Source: Dehalococcoidia bacterium
GTDB lineage: Bacteria; Chloroflexota; Dehalococcoidia; Lucifugimonadales; VXLM01
Direction: 5' to 3'
Length of the DNA stretch: 64,000 nucleotides
Assembly (NCBI GenBank): GCA_009841605.1
Contig: VXLM01000034.1
Span: 2,320-66,319 of the forward strand
The translations under genes were made by a program, and so were the position numbers. A model generated the notes under the pieces. The model was not told the origin of the DNA and searched no databases. It saw nothing but the letters and a program-made list of their open reading frames with translations. Shown one piece after another: positions 8,786-17,613 of the stretch. Within the stretch, counting starts at the first letter, position 1. Each line of letters starts with the position of its first letter.

Positions 8786-9442
8786 GTGAATATCGAAGTC
8801 AAAAACATACAAGGCGAATCGGTCGACGAGATCGAAATTCAAGATGACGTATTCGGCGTGCCGATGAATTCGGCGCTCGTGCATCAGGTCGTCGTTGGCC
8901 AGCTTGCGAACGCCCGACAGGGTACCGCCAAGGCCAAGACGCGGAGCGAAGTCTCCGGTGGCGGCAGGAAGCCGCGTCCCCAGAAGCACACCGGTTCGTC
9001 ACGTCAGGGCTCCATCCGCTCTCCCCTCTGGAAGGGTGGAGGCGTAACCTTCGGGCCTGCACCACGGAGCTACCGCCAGCGGACACCAAAGAAGATGCGT
9101 CGCGCGGCCATTCGCATGGCGCTTTCGGATAAAGCCGGAGCGGGGAATCTCATCGTTTTGCAGGACCTCGCTCTCGACAGCCCTAAGACGAAGGACTTCG
9201 TGGCGATGATGCAGGCGCTCGGCCTTGAGCGGTCCGTTCTCCTGGTCGGAGGCGGTGCCGATCACGACGCACTCCGCGCAGGGCGGAACGTGCAGGGCGT
9301 GGACATGCTGCCTGCAGACCTGTTGAACGCTGTCGACGTGCTGAACCATCGTGCTCTCATCATGACACTGGACGCCGTTCGGAAGGCCGAGTCTCTCTGG
9401 GGTTCGCCTGCCGTCGATGAGGTCGAGGCGGAAGCGGCCTAG
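8786..9442 (+). CDS. rplD: 50S ribosomal protein L4
   Basis: 218 aa, GTG start, 13 bases after rplC. L4 has a globular domain and a long loop lining the exit tunnel. The loop segment SGGGRKPRPQKHTGSSRQGS and GGVTFGPAPRSYRQ identify it. In proteobacteria L4 autoregulates the S10 operon; no S10-type leader is evident here. Confidence 0.95.
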   Translation: MNIEVKNIQGESVDEIEIQDDVFGVPMNSALVHQVVVGQLANARQGTAKAKTRSEVSGGGRKPRPQKHTGSSRQGSIRSPLWKGGGVTFGPAPRSYRQRTPKKMRRAAIRMALSDKAGAGNLIVLQDLALDSPKTKDFVAMMQALGLERSVLLVGGGADHDALRAGRNVQGVDMLPADLLNAVDVLNHRALIMTLDAVRKAESLWGSPAVDEVEAEAA

Positions 9443-9457
9443 ACCAGGAACGTAAAC

Positions 9458-9742
9458 ATGCACCCGTATCAAGTACTGCGAAGACCCGTAATCACCGAGA
9501 AGAGTACCCTGCTCAGTGAGCAGGGACGATATGTGTTCGAGGTGGCGAAGAGCGCTACCAAGCACGATATCAAGAGGGCCGTCGAGGACGCCTTCGGCGT
9601 TTCGGTCCTTCGCGTCCATACTATGGCTGTCAGGGGAAAGCGCAAGCGGTTCGGGCCGAGGATCACGACTCTGAGGTCGTGGAAGAAGGCCATTGTGACG
9701 CTCGCGCCGGGTGACACAATCACGCTGTTCGAGGGAGTATAG
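9458..9742 (+). CDS. rplW: 50S ribosomal protein L23
   Basis: 94 aa. Sits at the tunnel exit and docks SRP and trigger factor. VLRRPVITEKSTLL and VRTHT-like VLRVHTMAVRGKRKRFG are the family marks. Its stop directly precedes the rplB ATG at 9743. Confidence 0.95.
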   Translation: MHPYQVLRRPVITEKSTLLSEQGRYVFEVAKSATKHDIKRAVEDAFGVSVLRVHTMAVRGKRKRFGPRITTLRSWKKAIVTLAPGDTITLFEGV

Positions 9743-10573
9743 ATGCCGCTCCGTAAGCTGAATCCGACCAGTCCCGGCCAGCGGGGAACGATCCTTCAGA
9801 CGTCTGACGACGTTACGAGCACCCGTCCGAAGAAGTCGCTCCTCAAGCCGATGAAGAAGAGGGCAGGACGAAACAACAAGGGTCGCATCACCGTTCGCCA
9901 TCGGGGCGGCGGTCACAAGCGGCGCTTACGCGTCATCGACTTCAAGCGCAACAAGCCGAACGTCCCTGGAGAGGTGACGACGATCGAGTACGATCCGAAC
10001 CGTTCGTCGAGAATCGCCCTCATTAAGTACGCCGACGGCGACTGGCGATACATCCTTGCGCCGGTCGGTCTGAAGGTCGGCGATACGATCGTCTCCGGTG
10101 AGCGCGCGGAGATTCGACCCGGCAACGCGCTCCCTCTGAGGTCAATTCCGAACGGCACGCTCGTCCACAACGTAGAGTTGAAGGTCGGGCGCGGCGCACA
10201 GATCGTGCGTAGCGCTGGGGCATCCGCTCAGGTCATGGCCAAGGAGGGCGCTTACGCCCTCCTGAAGCTCCCCTCCGGTGAGATGCGGCAGGTGCTGAGC
10301 GAGTGCATGGCCACCGTCGGTCAGGTCGGACTCGTGGATCATAAAAATGTGAAGCTAGGCAAGGCCGGGAGAAGCAGGCATCGGGGGCGACGCCCGCAGG
10401 TGCGCGGCGTCGTAATGTCGCCCGCCGACCACCCGCACGGTGGCGGAGAGGGCCGTTCGCCCATCGGGATGCCTTCACCGAAGACCCCGTGGGGCAAGCC
10501 CGCACTTGGCTATCGCACACGGCGAAACAAATCGTCCAACAAGTTTATCGCGAAGAGAAGGTACGAGAAGTAG
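9743..10573 (+). CDS. rplB: 50S ribosomal protein L2
   Basis: 276 aa, normal size. Binds 23S rRNA domain IV and is needed for subunit joining and peptidyl transfer. [20 protein letters not shown] at the N-terminus and [15 protein letters not shown], which carries the functionally important His, near the C-terminus. No gap separates it from rplW. Confidence 0.97.
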   Translation: MPLRKLNPTSPGQRGTILQTSDDVTSTRPKKSLLKPMKKRAGRNNKGRITVRHRGGGHKRRLRVIDFKRNKPNVPGEVTTIEYDPNRSSRIALIKYADGDWRYILAPVGLKVGDTIVSGERAEIRPGNALPLRSIPNGTLVHNVELKVGRGAQIVRSAGASAQVMAKEGAYALLKLPSGEMRQVLSECMATVGQVGLVDHKNVKLGKAGRSRHRGRRPQVRGVVMSPADHPHGGGEGRSPIGMPSPKTPWGKPALGYRTRRNKSSNKFIAKRRYEK

Positions 10574-10578
10574 TACGT

Positions 10579-10599
10579 ACCGGGCCGTGAGCGCCCGGT
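10579..10599 (+). promoter_or_regulatory. Hairpin in the rplB-rpsS gap
   Basis: ACCGGGC-CGTGAGC-GCCCGGT forms a perfect 7-bp stem with a 7-base loop between rplB and rpsS. No T tract follows, so it is more likely an mRNA-stability or protein-binding element than a terminator. Confidence 0.35.
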
Positions 10600-10611
10600 C
10601 GGAGTAAGATT

Positions 10612-10899
10612 ATGTCGAGGTCGACGAAAAAGGGACCGTACGTCCATCCCAAGCTGGCGAAGAAGGTCGAGGCAGCCCGGCGAAGCAACAGCAAGGTGCC
10701 CATCCGAACGTGGTCGCGGGCATCAACTATCATGCCGGACATGCTCGGTCTGACGATCGCCGTCCACGATGGTCGTCGGCACATCCCCGTCTTCGTGACG
10801 GAAAACATGGTCGGTCATAAGCTCGGCGAGTTCGCCCCCACGAGGACGTTCCGAGGCCATAGCTCGTCGAAGTCGGAACGAACGACATCCGTGAGGTAA
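10612..10899 (+). CDS. rpsS: 30S ribosomal protein S19
   Basis: 95 aa. Head protein at the subunit interface. [29 protein letters not shown] and [16 protein letters not shown] are diagnostic. Five bases separate it from rplV. Confidence 0.96.
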   Translation: MSRSTKKGPYVHPKLAKKVEAARRSNSKVPIRTWSRASTIMPDMLGLTIAVHDGRRHIPVFVTENMVGHKLGEFAPTRTFRGHSSSKSERTTSVR

Positions 10900-10904
10900 G
10901 TGCC

Positions 10905-11249
10905 GTGGCCGCAAGCGCTACGACGACAAACACCGGTTACTCGGTCAAAAAGGTCAAGCGAATCTTGGACCTCGTGCGAGGCCGCACGGTCGAAGACGCG
11001 CTTAATATTCTCGACTTTACGCAGTCGCCGATAGCCGCCCAGGTGGCGAAGGTAGTCAGGTCGGCCTCGGCCAACGCTGAGAACGATTCGGCCAGTGGTG
11101 ACCCGTCGAACATGAAAATTGTCGAGGCGTACGCAAACATGGCCCCTAAGCTCCTTCGATTCAGGGCGAGGGCGAGGGGGCGAGGGACGAGAATCATTCG
11201 AAGAAACAGCCACATTACGGTGGTCATAGACGAGGAGGAAGACGTCTAG
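10905..11249 (+). CDS. rplV: 50S ribosomal protein L22
   Basis: 114 aa, GTG start chosen at 10905. L22 lines the exit tunnel. KVKRILDLVRGRTVEDALNIL at the N-terminus and RFRARARGRGTRIIRRNSHITVV in the beta-hairpin region are family marks. Ends in a short acidic EEEDV tail. The rpsC GTG follows after one base. Confidence 0.95.
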   Translation: MAASATTTNTGYSVKKVKRILDLVRGRTVEDALNILDFTQSPIAAQVAKVVRSASANAENDSASGDPSNMKIVEAYANMAPKLLRFRARARGRGTRIIRRNSHITVVIDEEEDV

Positions 11250-11250
11250 C

Positions 11251-12093
11251 GTGGGAAATAAAACGCACCCCATAGGGTTCCGTCTCGGAATCGTTAAGGA
11301 CTGGCAGACGAGATGGTTTGCCGCCAAACAGGAGGACTACCGCGCCCTCGTAAAGGAAGACATTGGCATTCGCAATGTCGTGATGGAGGGTAACGAGGAC
11401 GCCGGAATTTCCCGTGTCGAGATCGAGCGTGGCACCAACGAGTTGGTAGTCACTGCCCACACCGCTCGACCCGGTATAGTGATCGGGCGTGGCGGTGCCA
11501 AGGTCGACGAGATGCGCAAGCAGCTCGAGCAACTGACGAATGGCCGGGTCCGCCTGAACGTGCAGGAGATCCGGCAGCCGGAGCTCGATGCCTTCCTGGT
11601 GGCGCGAAACATCGCCGATCAGTTGGAAAGGCGCATTGCCTTTCGGCGAGCGATCCGTCAAGCCATGAACAGGACGGTGCAGGCGGGTGCGCAGGGAATC
11701 AAGGTAATCGCATCCGGACGGCTCGCCGGTGCGGACATCGCCCGTGCCGAGAAGGCGATGGAGGGGCGCGTGCCCCTTCATACGCTTAGGGCCGATATCG
11801 ACTTCGATATCGCCGAGGCGGCGACGGACTTTGGCCGTATAGGAGTCAAGGTCTGGATCTTCAAAGGTGAGATTCTCCCGAAGCCGAAACAGCAGCAAAT
11901 CGATATCGAGGAGATGTCCCCGATACAGGTAACCGTTCGTGCCGACCAGGAAATCCGACCCGCCGAGTCCGAAACGCCGGCTCCGGACGAGACTGACACA
12001 ACACAGGAAACCCCTTCGACGCCCGAGCCGTCGGCTCCTGCCGAGGCTGTAACGACAGAGGAAACGACAGATGCTCCAACCGAAGAGAGTTAA
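11251..12093 (+). CDS. rpsC: 30S ribosomal protein S3 with acidic C-terminal extension
   Basis: 280 aa, GTG start. S3 forms part of the mRNA entry helicase. The KH motif [16 protein letters not shown] lies near residues 73-88 and the C-terminal domain ends around 222. About 57 residues of Pro/Thr/Glu-rich acidic sequence follow that are absent from E. coli S3 in this composition. Its last 23 bases overlap rplP in another frame. Confidence 0.95.
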   Translation: MGNKTHPIGFRLGIVKDWQTRWFAAKQEDYRALVKEDIGIRNVVMEGNEDAGISRVEIERGTNELVVTAHTARPGIVIGRGGAKVDEMRKQLEQLTNGRVRLNVQEIRQPELDAFLVARNIADQLERRIAFRRAIRQAMNRTVQAGAQGIKVIASGRLAGADIARAEKAMEGRVPLHTLRADIDFDIAEAATDFGRIGVKVWIFKGEILPKPKQQQIDIEEMSPIQVTVRADQEIRPAESETPAPDETDTTQETPSTPEPSAPAEAVTTEETTDAPTEES

Positions 12094-12490
12094 GTATCGA
12101 AATAAGCAGCGCGGCCGGATGAAAGGTATCTCCGTTCAGGGGAGCCGCCTGAACTTCGGCGATGTCGGGCTCAAGGCTACGGAACCGGCTTGGGTGACGT
12201 CACGCCAGATCGAGGCCGCGCGTCGTGTGCTCACCCGGTACACCCGTCGAGGTGGCAAGCTGTGGATCCGCATCTTCCCGGATAAGTCGGTTACTGCGCG
12301 AGCCGCCGAGACCCGCATGGGGAGTGGCAAGGGCGCCGTCGATCACTGGGTCGCCGTCGTCAAGCCGGGACGAATGATCTTCGAGTTGGCCGGAGTGCCG
12401 GAAGCGGAAGCAAAGGTGGCTATGAAGCTGGCCTCGGCCAAGCTGCCGATGGGCACGCGGGTGGTCGCCGCGAGCGAGATCGGCCAATAG
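12071..12490 (+). CDS. rplP: 50S ribosomal protein L16
   Basis: 139 aa. Contacts the A-site tRNA elbow. [19 protein letters not shown] and [23 protein letters not shown] are typical. It overlaps the rpsC acidic tail by 23 bases, which suggests the tail grew over the rplP start. Confidence 0.96.
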   Translation: MLQPKRVKYRNKQRGRMKGISVQGSRLNFGDVGLKATEPAWVTSRQIEAARRVLTRYTRRGGKLWIRIFPDKSVTARAAETRMGSGKGAVDHWVAVVKPGRMIFELAGVPEAEAKVAMKLASAKLPMGTRVVAASEIGQ

Positions 12491-12531
12491 GCGATCTCGC
12501 GATTTTAGAGTAGACGGATAAAGGGAATGAC

Positions 12532-12738
12532 ATGGCGGAAATGGACGATCTGAGAGGGCTTAGCGACCCTGACTTGGCCGATGAGTTGGAAAACTCCCAA
12601 CGGGCGTTGATGAATCTTCGGTTCCGGTCGGCGACGATGCAGCTTTCCGACGCCCATGCGATTCGCAAGGCGCGCAGACGCATCGCGCGCATCTACACGA
12701 TCATGAGGGAAAGGGAACTGGCTCTGGCCACACAATGA
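12532..12738 (+). CDS. rpmC: 50S ribosomal protein L29
   Basis: 68 aa. Small coiled-coil protein beside L23 at the tunnel exit. LADELENSQRALMNLRFRSATMQL and ARIYTIMRERE match the family. The stop overlaps the rpsQ ATG by 4 bases. Confidence 0.93.
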   Translation: MAEMDDLRGLSDPDLADELENSQRALMNLRFRSATMQLSDAHAIRKARRRIARIYTIMRERELALATQ

Positions 12739-13592
12739 GCTACGAACGACGCAAAGTAAGGGTCGGCAGAGTTATCGGCGACAAGATGGACAAGACGTGC
12801 ATCGTCGAGGTGGAGTGGCGCAGCTTCCACCGGCGGTATAAGAAGTCCATTCGCCGCCGGTCGCGCTTCAAGGCCCACGATGAGAATAACACGGCCCAGC
12901 TCGGTGACACGGTGACGATCGTCGAAAGTCGCCCAATGTCCAAGACCAAGCGCTGGCGACTGGTTGACGTCGTTGAGCGTCAGGAGATCGCCGAGCTCCC
13001 TCCGTCGGATATCACCCCGGCAGATGAGGTCGAGACGCCCATGCCTGTGCCGGTCATCGAAGAGGCCGTCTCGCAGGAAGAGGAGACTCCTGTTCTGGAG
13101 GAGGCGGCAGACGAGCCCCAGGATCAACCCGACACAGCCGATGAAGAAGATGGCGAAATCGCAGATTCCGAAGAGGCTGAGGACGCCGTGGCTGAGAGCG
13201 CCGATGACGAGGAGGCTCCGGCTGATGAGGCCTCCGAGCCTGAGGGCGAAGTAGAAGAGACGCCCGAGATTTCCGGCGAAGAAGACGCTCCCTCTCAAGA
13301 AGAGGACGAACCCGAGCCTGAGGACGCGGTTGAAGAAGTCCGTGAGAGCTCGGACGACGAGGAAGCTCCGGTCGATGAGTCCCCCGAATCGGAGGACGAA
13401 CCCGAAGCCGCTGTAGAAAGCGTGGACGAAGAGACCGTAAATGAAGAGGACGCTCCCGCCCAGGTTGAGGATGAGCCCGAAGAGGCGCCCGCCGAAATGC
13501 CGGAGAGCGCCGATGATGACGACTCCGCCACTGGTGAGAGTGAAACCGTGGACGAGGACGAGAAGGCTGACGAGGAGAAGCCGCGGCAATGA
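12735..13592 (+). CDS. rpsQ: 30S ribosomal protein S17 with a ~195-residue acidic tail
   Basis: 285 aa against about 80-110 for the family. Residues 1-90 are a normal OB-fold S17 ([46 protein letters not shown]). After ELPPSD comes a low-complexity tail, roughly half Glu/Asp with Ala, Pro and Ser. It has imperfect repeats such as [14 protein letters not shown] and [14 protein letters not shown], and almost no basic residue until the last dozen. The frame is uninterrupted and its stop overlaps the rplN ATG (ATGA), so this is not a missed stop. The tail is probably disordered and solvent exposed; function unknown. Confidence 0.93.
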   Translation: MSYERRKVRVGRVIGDKMDKTCIVEVEWRSFHRRYKKSIRRRSRFKAHDENNTAQLGDTVTIVESRPMSKTKRWRLVDVVERQEIAELPPSDITPADEVETPMPVPVIEEAVSQEEETPVLEEAADEPQDQPDTADEEDGEIADSEEAEDAVAESADDEEAPADEASEPEGEVEETPEISGEEDAPSQEEDEPEPEDAVEEVRESSDDEEAPVDESPESEDEPEAAVESVDEETVNEEDAPAQVEDEPEEAPAEMPESADDDDSATGESETVDEDEKADEEKPRQ

Positions 13593-13957
13593 TTCAGATA
13601 TATTCCAGGGTCAAGGTTGCGGACAACTCGGGCGCAAAGACCATCAGTTGCATAGGCGTGCCGGGTGGCAGTGGGCGTAAGTACGCAGGTCTCGGCGATA
13701 TCATCGTTGCCTCTGTCAAAGAGGCCGCTCCTGCCTCGCCCGTCAGAGAGGGTGAGGTCGTGCGCGCGGTCATCGTGAGGCTCGCCAAGCCGACTCGGCG
13801 TCCGGACGGATCCCACATCCGGTTCGACGAGAACGCCGCGGTAATCATTGGCGAGAACCAGATGCCGCGCGGAACGCGTATCTTCGGCCCCGTAGCCCGC
13901 GAGCTTCGGGAACAGAACTTCATGCGTATCGTATCCCTGGCCCCGGAGGTGCTCTAA
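13589..13957 (+). CDS. rplN: 50S ribosomal protein L14
   Basis: 122 aa, exactly the usual length. Forms bridge B8 and is the RsfS target. [28 protein letters not shown] and [26 protein letters not shown] are diagnostic. Start overlaps the rpsQ stop by 4 bases. Confidence 0.97.
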   Translation: MIQIYSRVKVADNSGAKTISCIGVPGGSGRKYAGLGDIIVASVKEAAPASPVREGEVVRAVIVRLAKPTRRPDGSHIRFDENAAVIIGENQMPRGTRIFGPVARELREQNFMRIVSLAPEVL

Positions 13958-13958
13958 C

Positions 13959-14270
13959 ATGAAGCTGCGTGTTGACGATATGGTCCTGATTACCCGGGGA
14001 AGAGACCGAGGTAAGACGGGTCAAGTACAGCGGATATTTGCAAAGCAGGACAAGGTGCTCGTTGAAGGCATAAACGTCGTTTCGAGACACACGAAGGCGA
14101 CGGGCAACATTCGACAGGCGGGAATCGTCCAGAAGGAGTTGCCGATTCCGGTGGCCAACGTCCGCCTCATCTGTCCGCACACCAATAAGCCCACGCGAGT
14201 CGGGTACACCAAGCTGGCGGACGGCGCCAAGGCGCGAGTCTCCAAAGTGTCCAAGGAAGTAATCGAGTGA
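13959..14270 (+). CDS. rplX: 50S ribosomal protein L24
   Basis: 103 aa. Assembly initiator with a KOW motif (DDMVLITRGRDRGKTGQVQRIF) and GINVVSRHTKATGNIRQAGIVQKELPIPVANV. One base after rplN; the stop overlaps the rplE GTG. Confidence 0.95.
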   Translation: MKLRVDDMVLITRGRDRGKTGQVQRIFAKQDKVLVEGINVVSRHTKATGNIRQAGIVQKELPIPVANVRLICPHTNKPTRVGYTKLADGAKARVSKVSKEVIE

Positions 14271-14938
14271 CTACGAAGAAGAGCGGTTCCCAGAGTAGGG
14301 GCGGATCGGGCCGAGGAAGGCAGCGCTCCAAGAAGACGGAACAGGCCCCGGAGCCGGAAGCTCCGGTTGGGCCGCCACGACTTCTTGTTACCTTCCGTGA
14401 TGAGATCGCGCCGCAGCTGTTCAAGGAGTTCGAGTACACGAGCACCATGCAGGTGCCGCGCCTCGAGAAGATCATCGTAAATATAGGCATCGGCGCGGAA
14501 GCCATAGACAACCGCAACGCCATCGAATCTGCGACGCGCGATCTAGTCGCCATCACCGGCCAGCAGCCGGTCACGACCCTGGCTCGCAAGTCGATTGCAG
14601 GATTCAAGATTCGCGAAGGGATGCCAATGGGCCTGAAAGTCACCCTTCGTGGGCGGCGCATGTACGAGTTCTTCGATAGGTTCGTAAGCTCTTCACTGCC
14701 ACGCATTCGCGACTTCCGCGGGCTTTCGCGGAACGCCTTCGACGGACGCGGCAACTACGCGGTCGGCATCAGGGAGCAGGTGATCTTCCCCGAGATCGAC
14801 TACAACTCCATCGACCGTCTGCGCGGGCTTCAAGTAGTCATTACCACAACGGCGGTCTCCGACCGAGAGGGGTTCCGGCTGCTCGAGCTGTTGGGAATGC
14901 CCTTCGCTCGTGCCGAGTCGGACACGCTGGCCGCCTAG
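14267..14938 (+). CDS. rplE: 50S ribosomal protein L5 with N-terminal extension
   Basis: 223 aa from GTG 14267, overlapping rplX in GTGA. L5 carries 5S rRNA in the central protuberance. The usual L5 starts near residue 40 (LLVTFRDEIAPQLFKEF), and PRLEKIIVNIGIG, RKSIAGFKIREGMPMGLKVTLRG and the rest are typical. The first 40 residues are Ser/Gly/Arg/Lys-rich. A later start is possible, but the tight overlap favours the GTG. Confidence 0.94.
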   Translation: MTTKKSGSQSRGGSGRGRQRSKKTEQAPEPEAPVGPPRLLVTFRDEIAPQLFKEFEYTSTMQVPRLEKIIVNIGIGAEAIDNRNAIESATRDLVAITGQQPVTTLARKSIAGFKIREGMPMGLKVTLRGRRMYEFFDRFVSSSLPRIRDFRGLSRNAFDGRGNYAVGIREQVIFPEIDYNSIDRLRGLQVVITTTAVSDREGFRLLELLGMPFARAESDTLAA

Positions 14939-14964
14939 GATAAAGGGAAGTAGGGAGAGAAGGA

Positions 14965-15366
14965 ATGTCGGTCACCGATCCTATAGCAGATATGCTGACT
15001 CGAATCCGCAACGGCATCATGGTGCGGCACGATTCGGTGTCCATACCGCTGTCGAACATGAAGCGCAGCATCGCGCAGATCCTCAAGGACGAGGGCTTCA
15101 TCGAGGACTTTGAGGTGAACTCCGGCGTCTCCACGCAAGGCGAGATCAAAGTTTATCTGCACTATCGAGGCAAGGACGAGCCTGCCATCTCCGGCCTGAA
15201 GCGAGTTAGCCGCCCCGGCCTTCGAGTCTACGTTCAAAAGGGCGAAATTCCTCGCTACTACGGAGGACTGGGAGTGTCCATCCTTTCGACCTCGAAGGGC
15301 GTGATGACGGGCAAAAGCGCATGGCGCGAAGGCGTCGGCGGCGAGCTCCTGTGCTACGTCTGGTAG
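14965..15366 (+). CDS. rpsH: 30S ribosomal protein S8
   Basis: 133 aa. Binds 16S helix 21; in E. coli it regulates the spc operon. [19 protein letters not shown] and the C-terminal [11 protein letters not shown] are diagnostic. Only 26 bases separate it from rplE, so rpsN/rpsZ, normally between these two, is not there. Confidence 0.96.
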   Translation: MSVTDPIADMLTRIRNGIMVRHDSVSIPLSNMKRSIAQILKDEGFIEDFEVNSGVSTQGEIKVYLHYRGKDEPAISGLKRVSRPGLRVYVQKGEIPRYYGGLGVSILSTSKGVMTGKSAWREGVGGELLCYVW

Positions 15367-15399
15367 TGGGAGATCGGGGCTTACAGGGAGCATTGAGAA

Positions 15400-15945
15400 A
15401 TGTCTAGAATAGGAAAACAGCCTGTCCAGGTGCCGTCAGGCGTAAACGTCGCTATCGACGGGCCGACGGTCACGATCAAGGGACCGAAGGGCGCCCTCAC
15501 TGACACGTTCCACCCCGACATGGCGATCAAAGCCGACAATGGCACGATCACAGTCGAGCGCCCGTCCGATGCAGGGGAACACAAGGCCCTGCACGGCCTC
15601 ACGCGGAATCTGATAGCGAATATGGTCACAGGCGTCACCGAGGGATACGCCAGGTCGCTTGAACTGGTCGGCGTCGGCTACCGCGTTCAGCAGAGCGGCA
15701 AGGGCGTCAAGCTCAGCGTCATGCTCAGTCACGAGGTCGACTATCAGCCGCAGGACGGCATCACCATCGCCGTCGAGGGCAACAATCTGATTCACATTAC
15801 CGGCATCCGCAAGCAGGCGGTCGGCCAGACCGCTGCCGAGATCAGGAAGGTCCGTCCCCCCAGCGTATATACGGGGAAGGGCATTCGCTACAGGGGCGAG
15901 CAAGTCCGCCTGAAGCCGGGCAAGAGCGCCAGGAGGGTTGAGTAG
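15400..15945 (+). CDS. rplF: 50S ribosomal protein L6
   Basis: 181 aa. Near the sarcin-ricin loop. [19 protein letters not shown] and the C-terminal motif [25 protein letters not shown] identify it. The AGGAGGG near its end supplies the SD for rplR. Confidence 0.96.
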   Translation: MSRIGKQPVQVPSGVNVAIDGPTVTIKGPKGALTDTFHPDMAIKADNGTITVERPSDAGEHKALHGLTRNLIANMVTGVTEGYARSLELVGVGYRVQQSGKGVKLSVMLSHEVDYQPQDGITIAVEGNNLIHITGIRKQAVGQTAAEIRKVRPPSVYTGKGIRYRGEQVRLKPGKSARRVE

Positions 15946-15949
15946 AGAC

Positions 15950-16315
15950 ATGGGACGCACGACTGCATACTCGCGTCGAATCGCGCGTCACTCTCGCGTT
16001 CGCCGAAACCTGAGTGGAACGGCGGAACGGCCTCGGTTGGCGGTCTTCCGCAGTTTGAACCACATCTACGCACAGGTCATCGACGACGTTGCCGGTGTCA
16101 CGGTTGCCGCCGCCGGAAGCACGGAGTCCGACATTCGCTCGCAGGTTGATGGTAAGCGCAAGGCCGACGTATCGGCCCTGGTCGGTACGCTCGTCGCGCA
16201 GCGCGCGGCGGAAAAGGGTGTCGGGTCGGTCGTCTTTGACCGGGGCGGCTACAAGTATCATGGACGGGTAAAGGCGCTGGCAGATGCCGCGCGCAAGGGA
16301 GGTCTTTCTTTCTAG
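15950..16315 (+). CDS. rplR: 50S ribosomal protein L18
   Basis: 121 aa from ATG 15950. The track uses TTG 15938, but that start directly abuts AGGAGGG (15931-15937), whereas the ATG is 12 bases beyond it. L18 binds 5S r[23 protein letters not shown] and [24 protein letters not shown] are typical. Confidence 0.93.
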   Translation: MGRTTAYSRRIARHSRVRRNLSGTAERPRLAVFRSLNHIYAQVIDDVAGVTVAAAGSTESDIRSQVDGKRKADVSALVGTLVAQRAAEKGVGSVVFDRGGYKYHGRVKALADAARKGGLSF

Positions 16316-16316
16316 C

Positions 16317-16919
16317 ATGGTCAGCAGGGGCCGACGTTCAGACAGATTTGAAGAAGAAGACTCGGACGGCATACAGAGCCGTACGGTCAATATATCCCGC
16401 GTTTCCAAAACCGTCAAAGGCGGACGCAACCTGAGCTTCAGCGCCGTGGTCGTCGTCGGGGACGGCAACGGCAGTGTGGGCATCGGGCAGGGTAAGGCCG
16501 GCGCAGTGCCGGATGCCATCCGAAAAGGAGAGACGAGGGCCAGGAGCAGCATGGTGCAAGTGCCCCTCAGTGGTAGCACCATACCCCACGACATCATCTC
16601 GCGTTATGGCGCGTCCGAGGTCATGATGCGGCCCGCGAGGCCCGGCACGGGCGTCATCGCGGGCGGGGCCGTTCGCGCCGTCGTCGAGTTGGCAGGTGTC
16701 AAGGATATCGTCACCAAGGCCCGCCGAAGCACCAATCCGATTAACACAGTCAAGGCGGCCTTTCAAGGGCTCCAGATGCTCAAGGAACCGAAGGCCGAGA
16801 TGGAGAAGCGCCAGCAGCTGATCGAGGCCCCGCCGCAGCCGAGGAGACGTGACCGGCAGCGCCGGCGTCCGCCCCGGCTCGAACCTCGACCCAGGACCCC
16901 GGAAGGCGAAAGGCAATAA
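16317..16919 (+). CDS. rpsE: 30S ribosomal protein S5
   Basis: 200 aa from ATG 16317 (MVSRGRRSDRFEEED); the track start 16284 is inside rplR. Decoding-fidelity protein. ISRVSKTVKGGRNLSFSAVVVVGD and VMMRPARPGTGVIAGGAVRAVVELAGVKD are diagnostic. The C-terminus has about 30 extra Arg/Pro-rich residues (QPRRRDRQRRRPP). Confidence 0.95.
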   Translation: MVSRGRRSDRFEEEDSDGIQSRTVNISRVSKTVKGGRNLSFSAVVVVGDGNGSVGIGQGKAGAVPDAIRKGETRARSSMVQVPLSGSTIPHDIISRYGASEVMMRPARPGTGVIAGGAVRAVVELAGVKDIVTKARRSTNPINTVKAAFQGLQMLKEPKAEMEKRQQLIEAPPQPRRRDRQRRRPPRLEPRPRTPEGERQ

Positions 16920-16946
16920 CGTACTGACCGGTACGCAATATACACC

Positions 16947-17129
16947 ATGTCAAAAATAGCAATAACCTGGAAGAAGAGCGACATCGGCTATCCGAAGAAC
17001 CAGCGACGCACGATTGCGGCACTCGGCCTGCGTCGGCTCAATCGGACCGTCGAGCATAAGGACACCCCCGCCATTCGCGGCATGATCTTCAAAGTTCGCC
17101 ATCTGGTCGAGGTAAAGGAAATCGCCTAA
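16947..17129 (+). CDS. rpmD: 50S ribosomal protein L30
   Basis: 60 aa, the normal bacterial size. ITWKKSDIGYPKNQRRTIAALGLRRLNRTVEHKDTPAIRGMI is clearly L30. It sits between rpsE and rplO as expected. Confidence 0.95.
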   Translation: MSKIAITWKKSDIGYPKNQRRTIAALGLRRLNRTVEHKDTPAIRGMIFKVRHLVEVKEIA

Positions 17130-17166
17130 CGAGCATTGCTCGCTACTAAATACGGAATTTAGAACT

Positions 17167-17613
17167 ATGCAGCAACACCAGCTACGCCCGCCGAAGGGCG
17201 CAAAGAAGGATCGAAGGCGCAAGGGCCGTGGAGACGGCAGCGGACGGGGCACGTACTCCGGACGCGGCATCAAGGGACAAAACTCCCGCAGCGGCGGGGG
17301 CGTTCGTCCCGGCTTCGAGGGAGGCCAGCAGCGTCTCATCAAGGGTATGCCGATGCTCCGTGGCTTCACCAATATCTTCCGCACGGAATACACTGTCGTC
17401 AATGTCGACACACTCGCAGCGCTTGCCGGCGGCGACGAGATCACGCCGGAGAGTCTCGTCGAGGCCGGAGTCATCAAGAATCTGAAGAAACCGATCAAGG
17501 TACTCGGCGACGGCGAAATAAGCGTCGCCGTTAATGTTGCCGCTCACAGGTTTTCCCGCTCAGCTAGAGAGAAAATCGAAGCGGCGGGTGGAAGTACTCG
17601 GGAGGTAGCCTAG
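17167..17613 (+). CDS. rplO: 50S ribosomal protein L15
   Basis: 148 aa. Late-assembly 23S binder. GRGDGSGRGTYSGRGIKGQNSRSGGGVRPGFEGGQ is the signature glycine-rich region. The last base of its TAG is the first base of the secY GTG. Confidence 0.95.
   Translation: MQQHQLRPPKGAKKDRRRKGRGDGSGRGTYSGRGIKGQNSRSGGGVRPGFEGGQQRLIKGMPMLRGFTNIFRTEYTVVNVDTLAALAGGDEITPESLVEAGVIKNLKKPIKVLGDGEISVAVNVAAHRFSRSAREKIEAAGGSTREVA

Noticed and set aside
12693-13589. 298-codon minus-strand ORF with hydrophobic Leu/Phe/Gly-rich translation
   Set aside because: It is the exact antisense of the S17 acidic tail; Glu/Asp/Ala codons read backwards give Leu/Phe/Val/Gly/Arg. No SD and no family resemblance.
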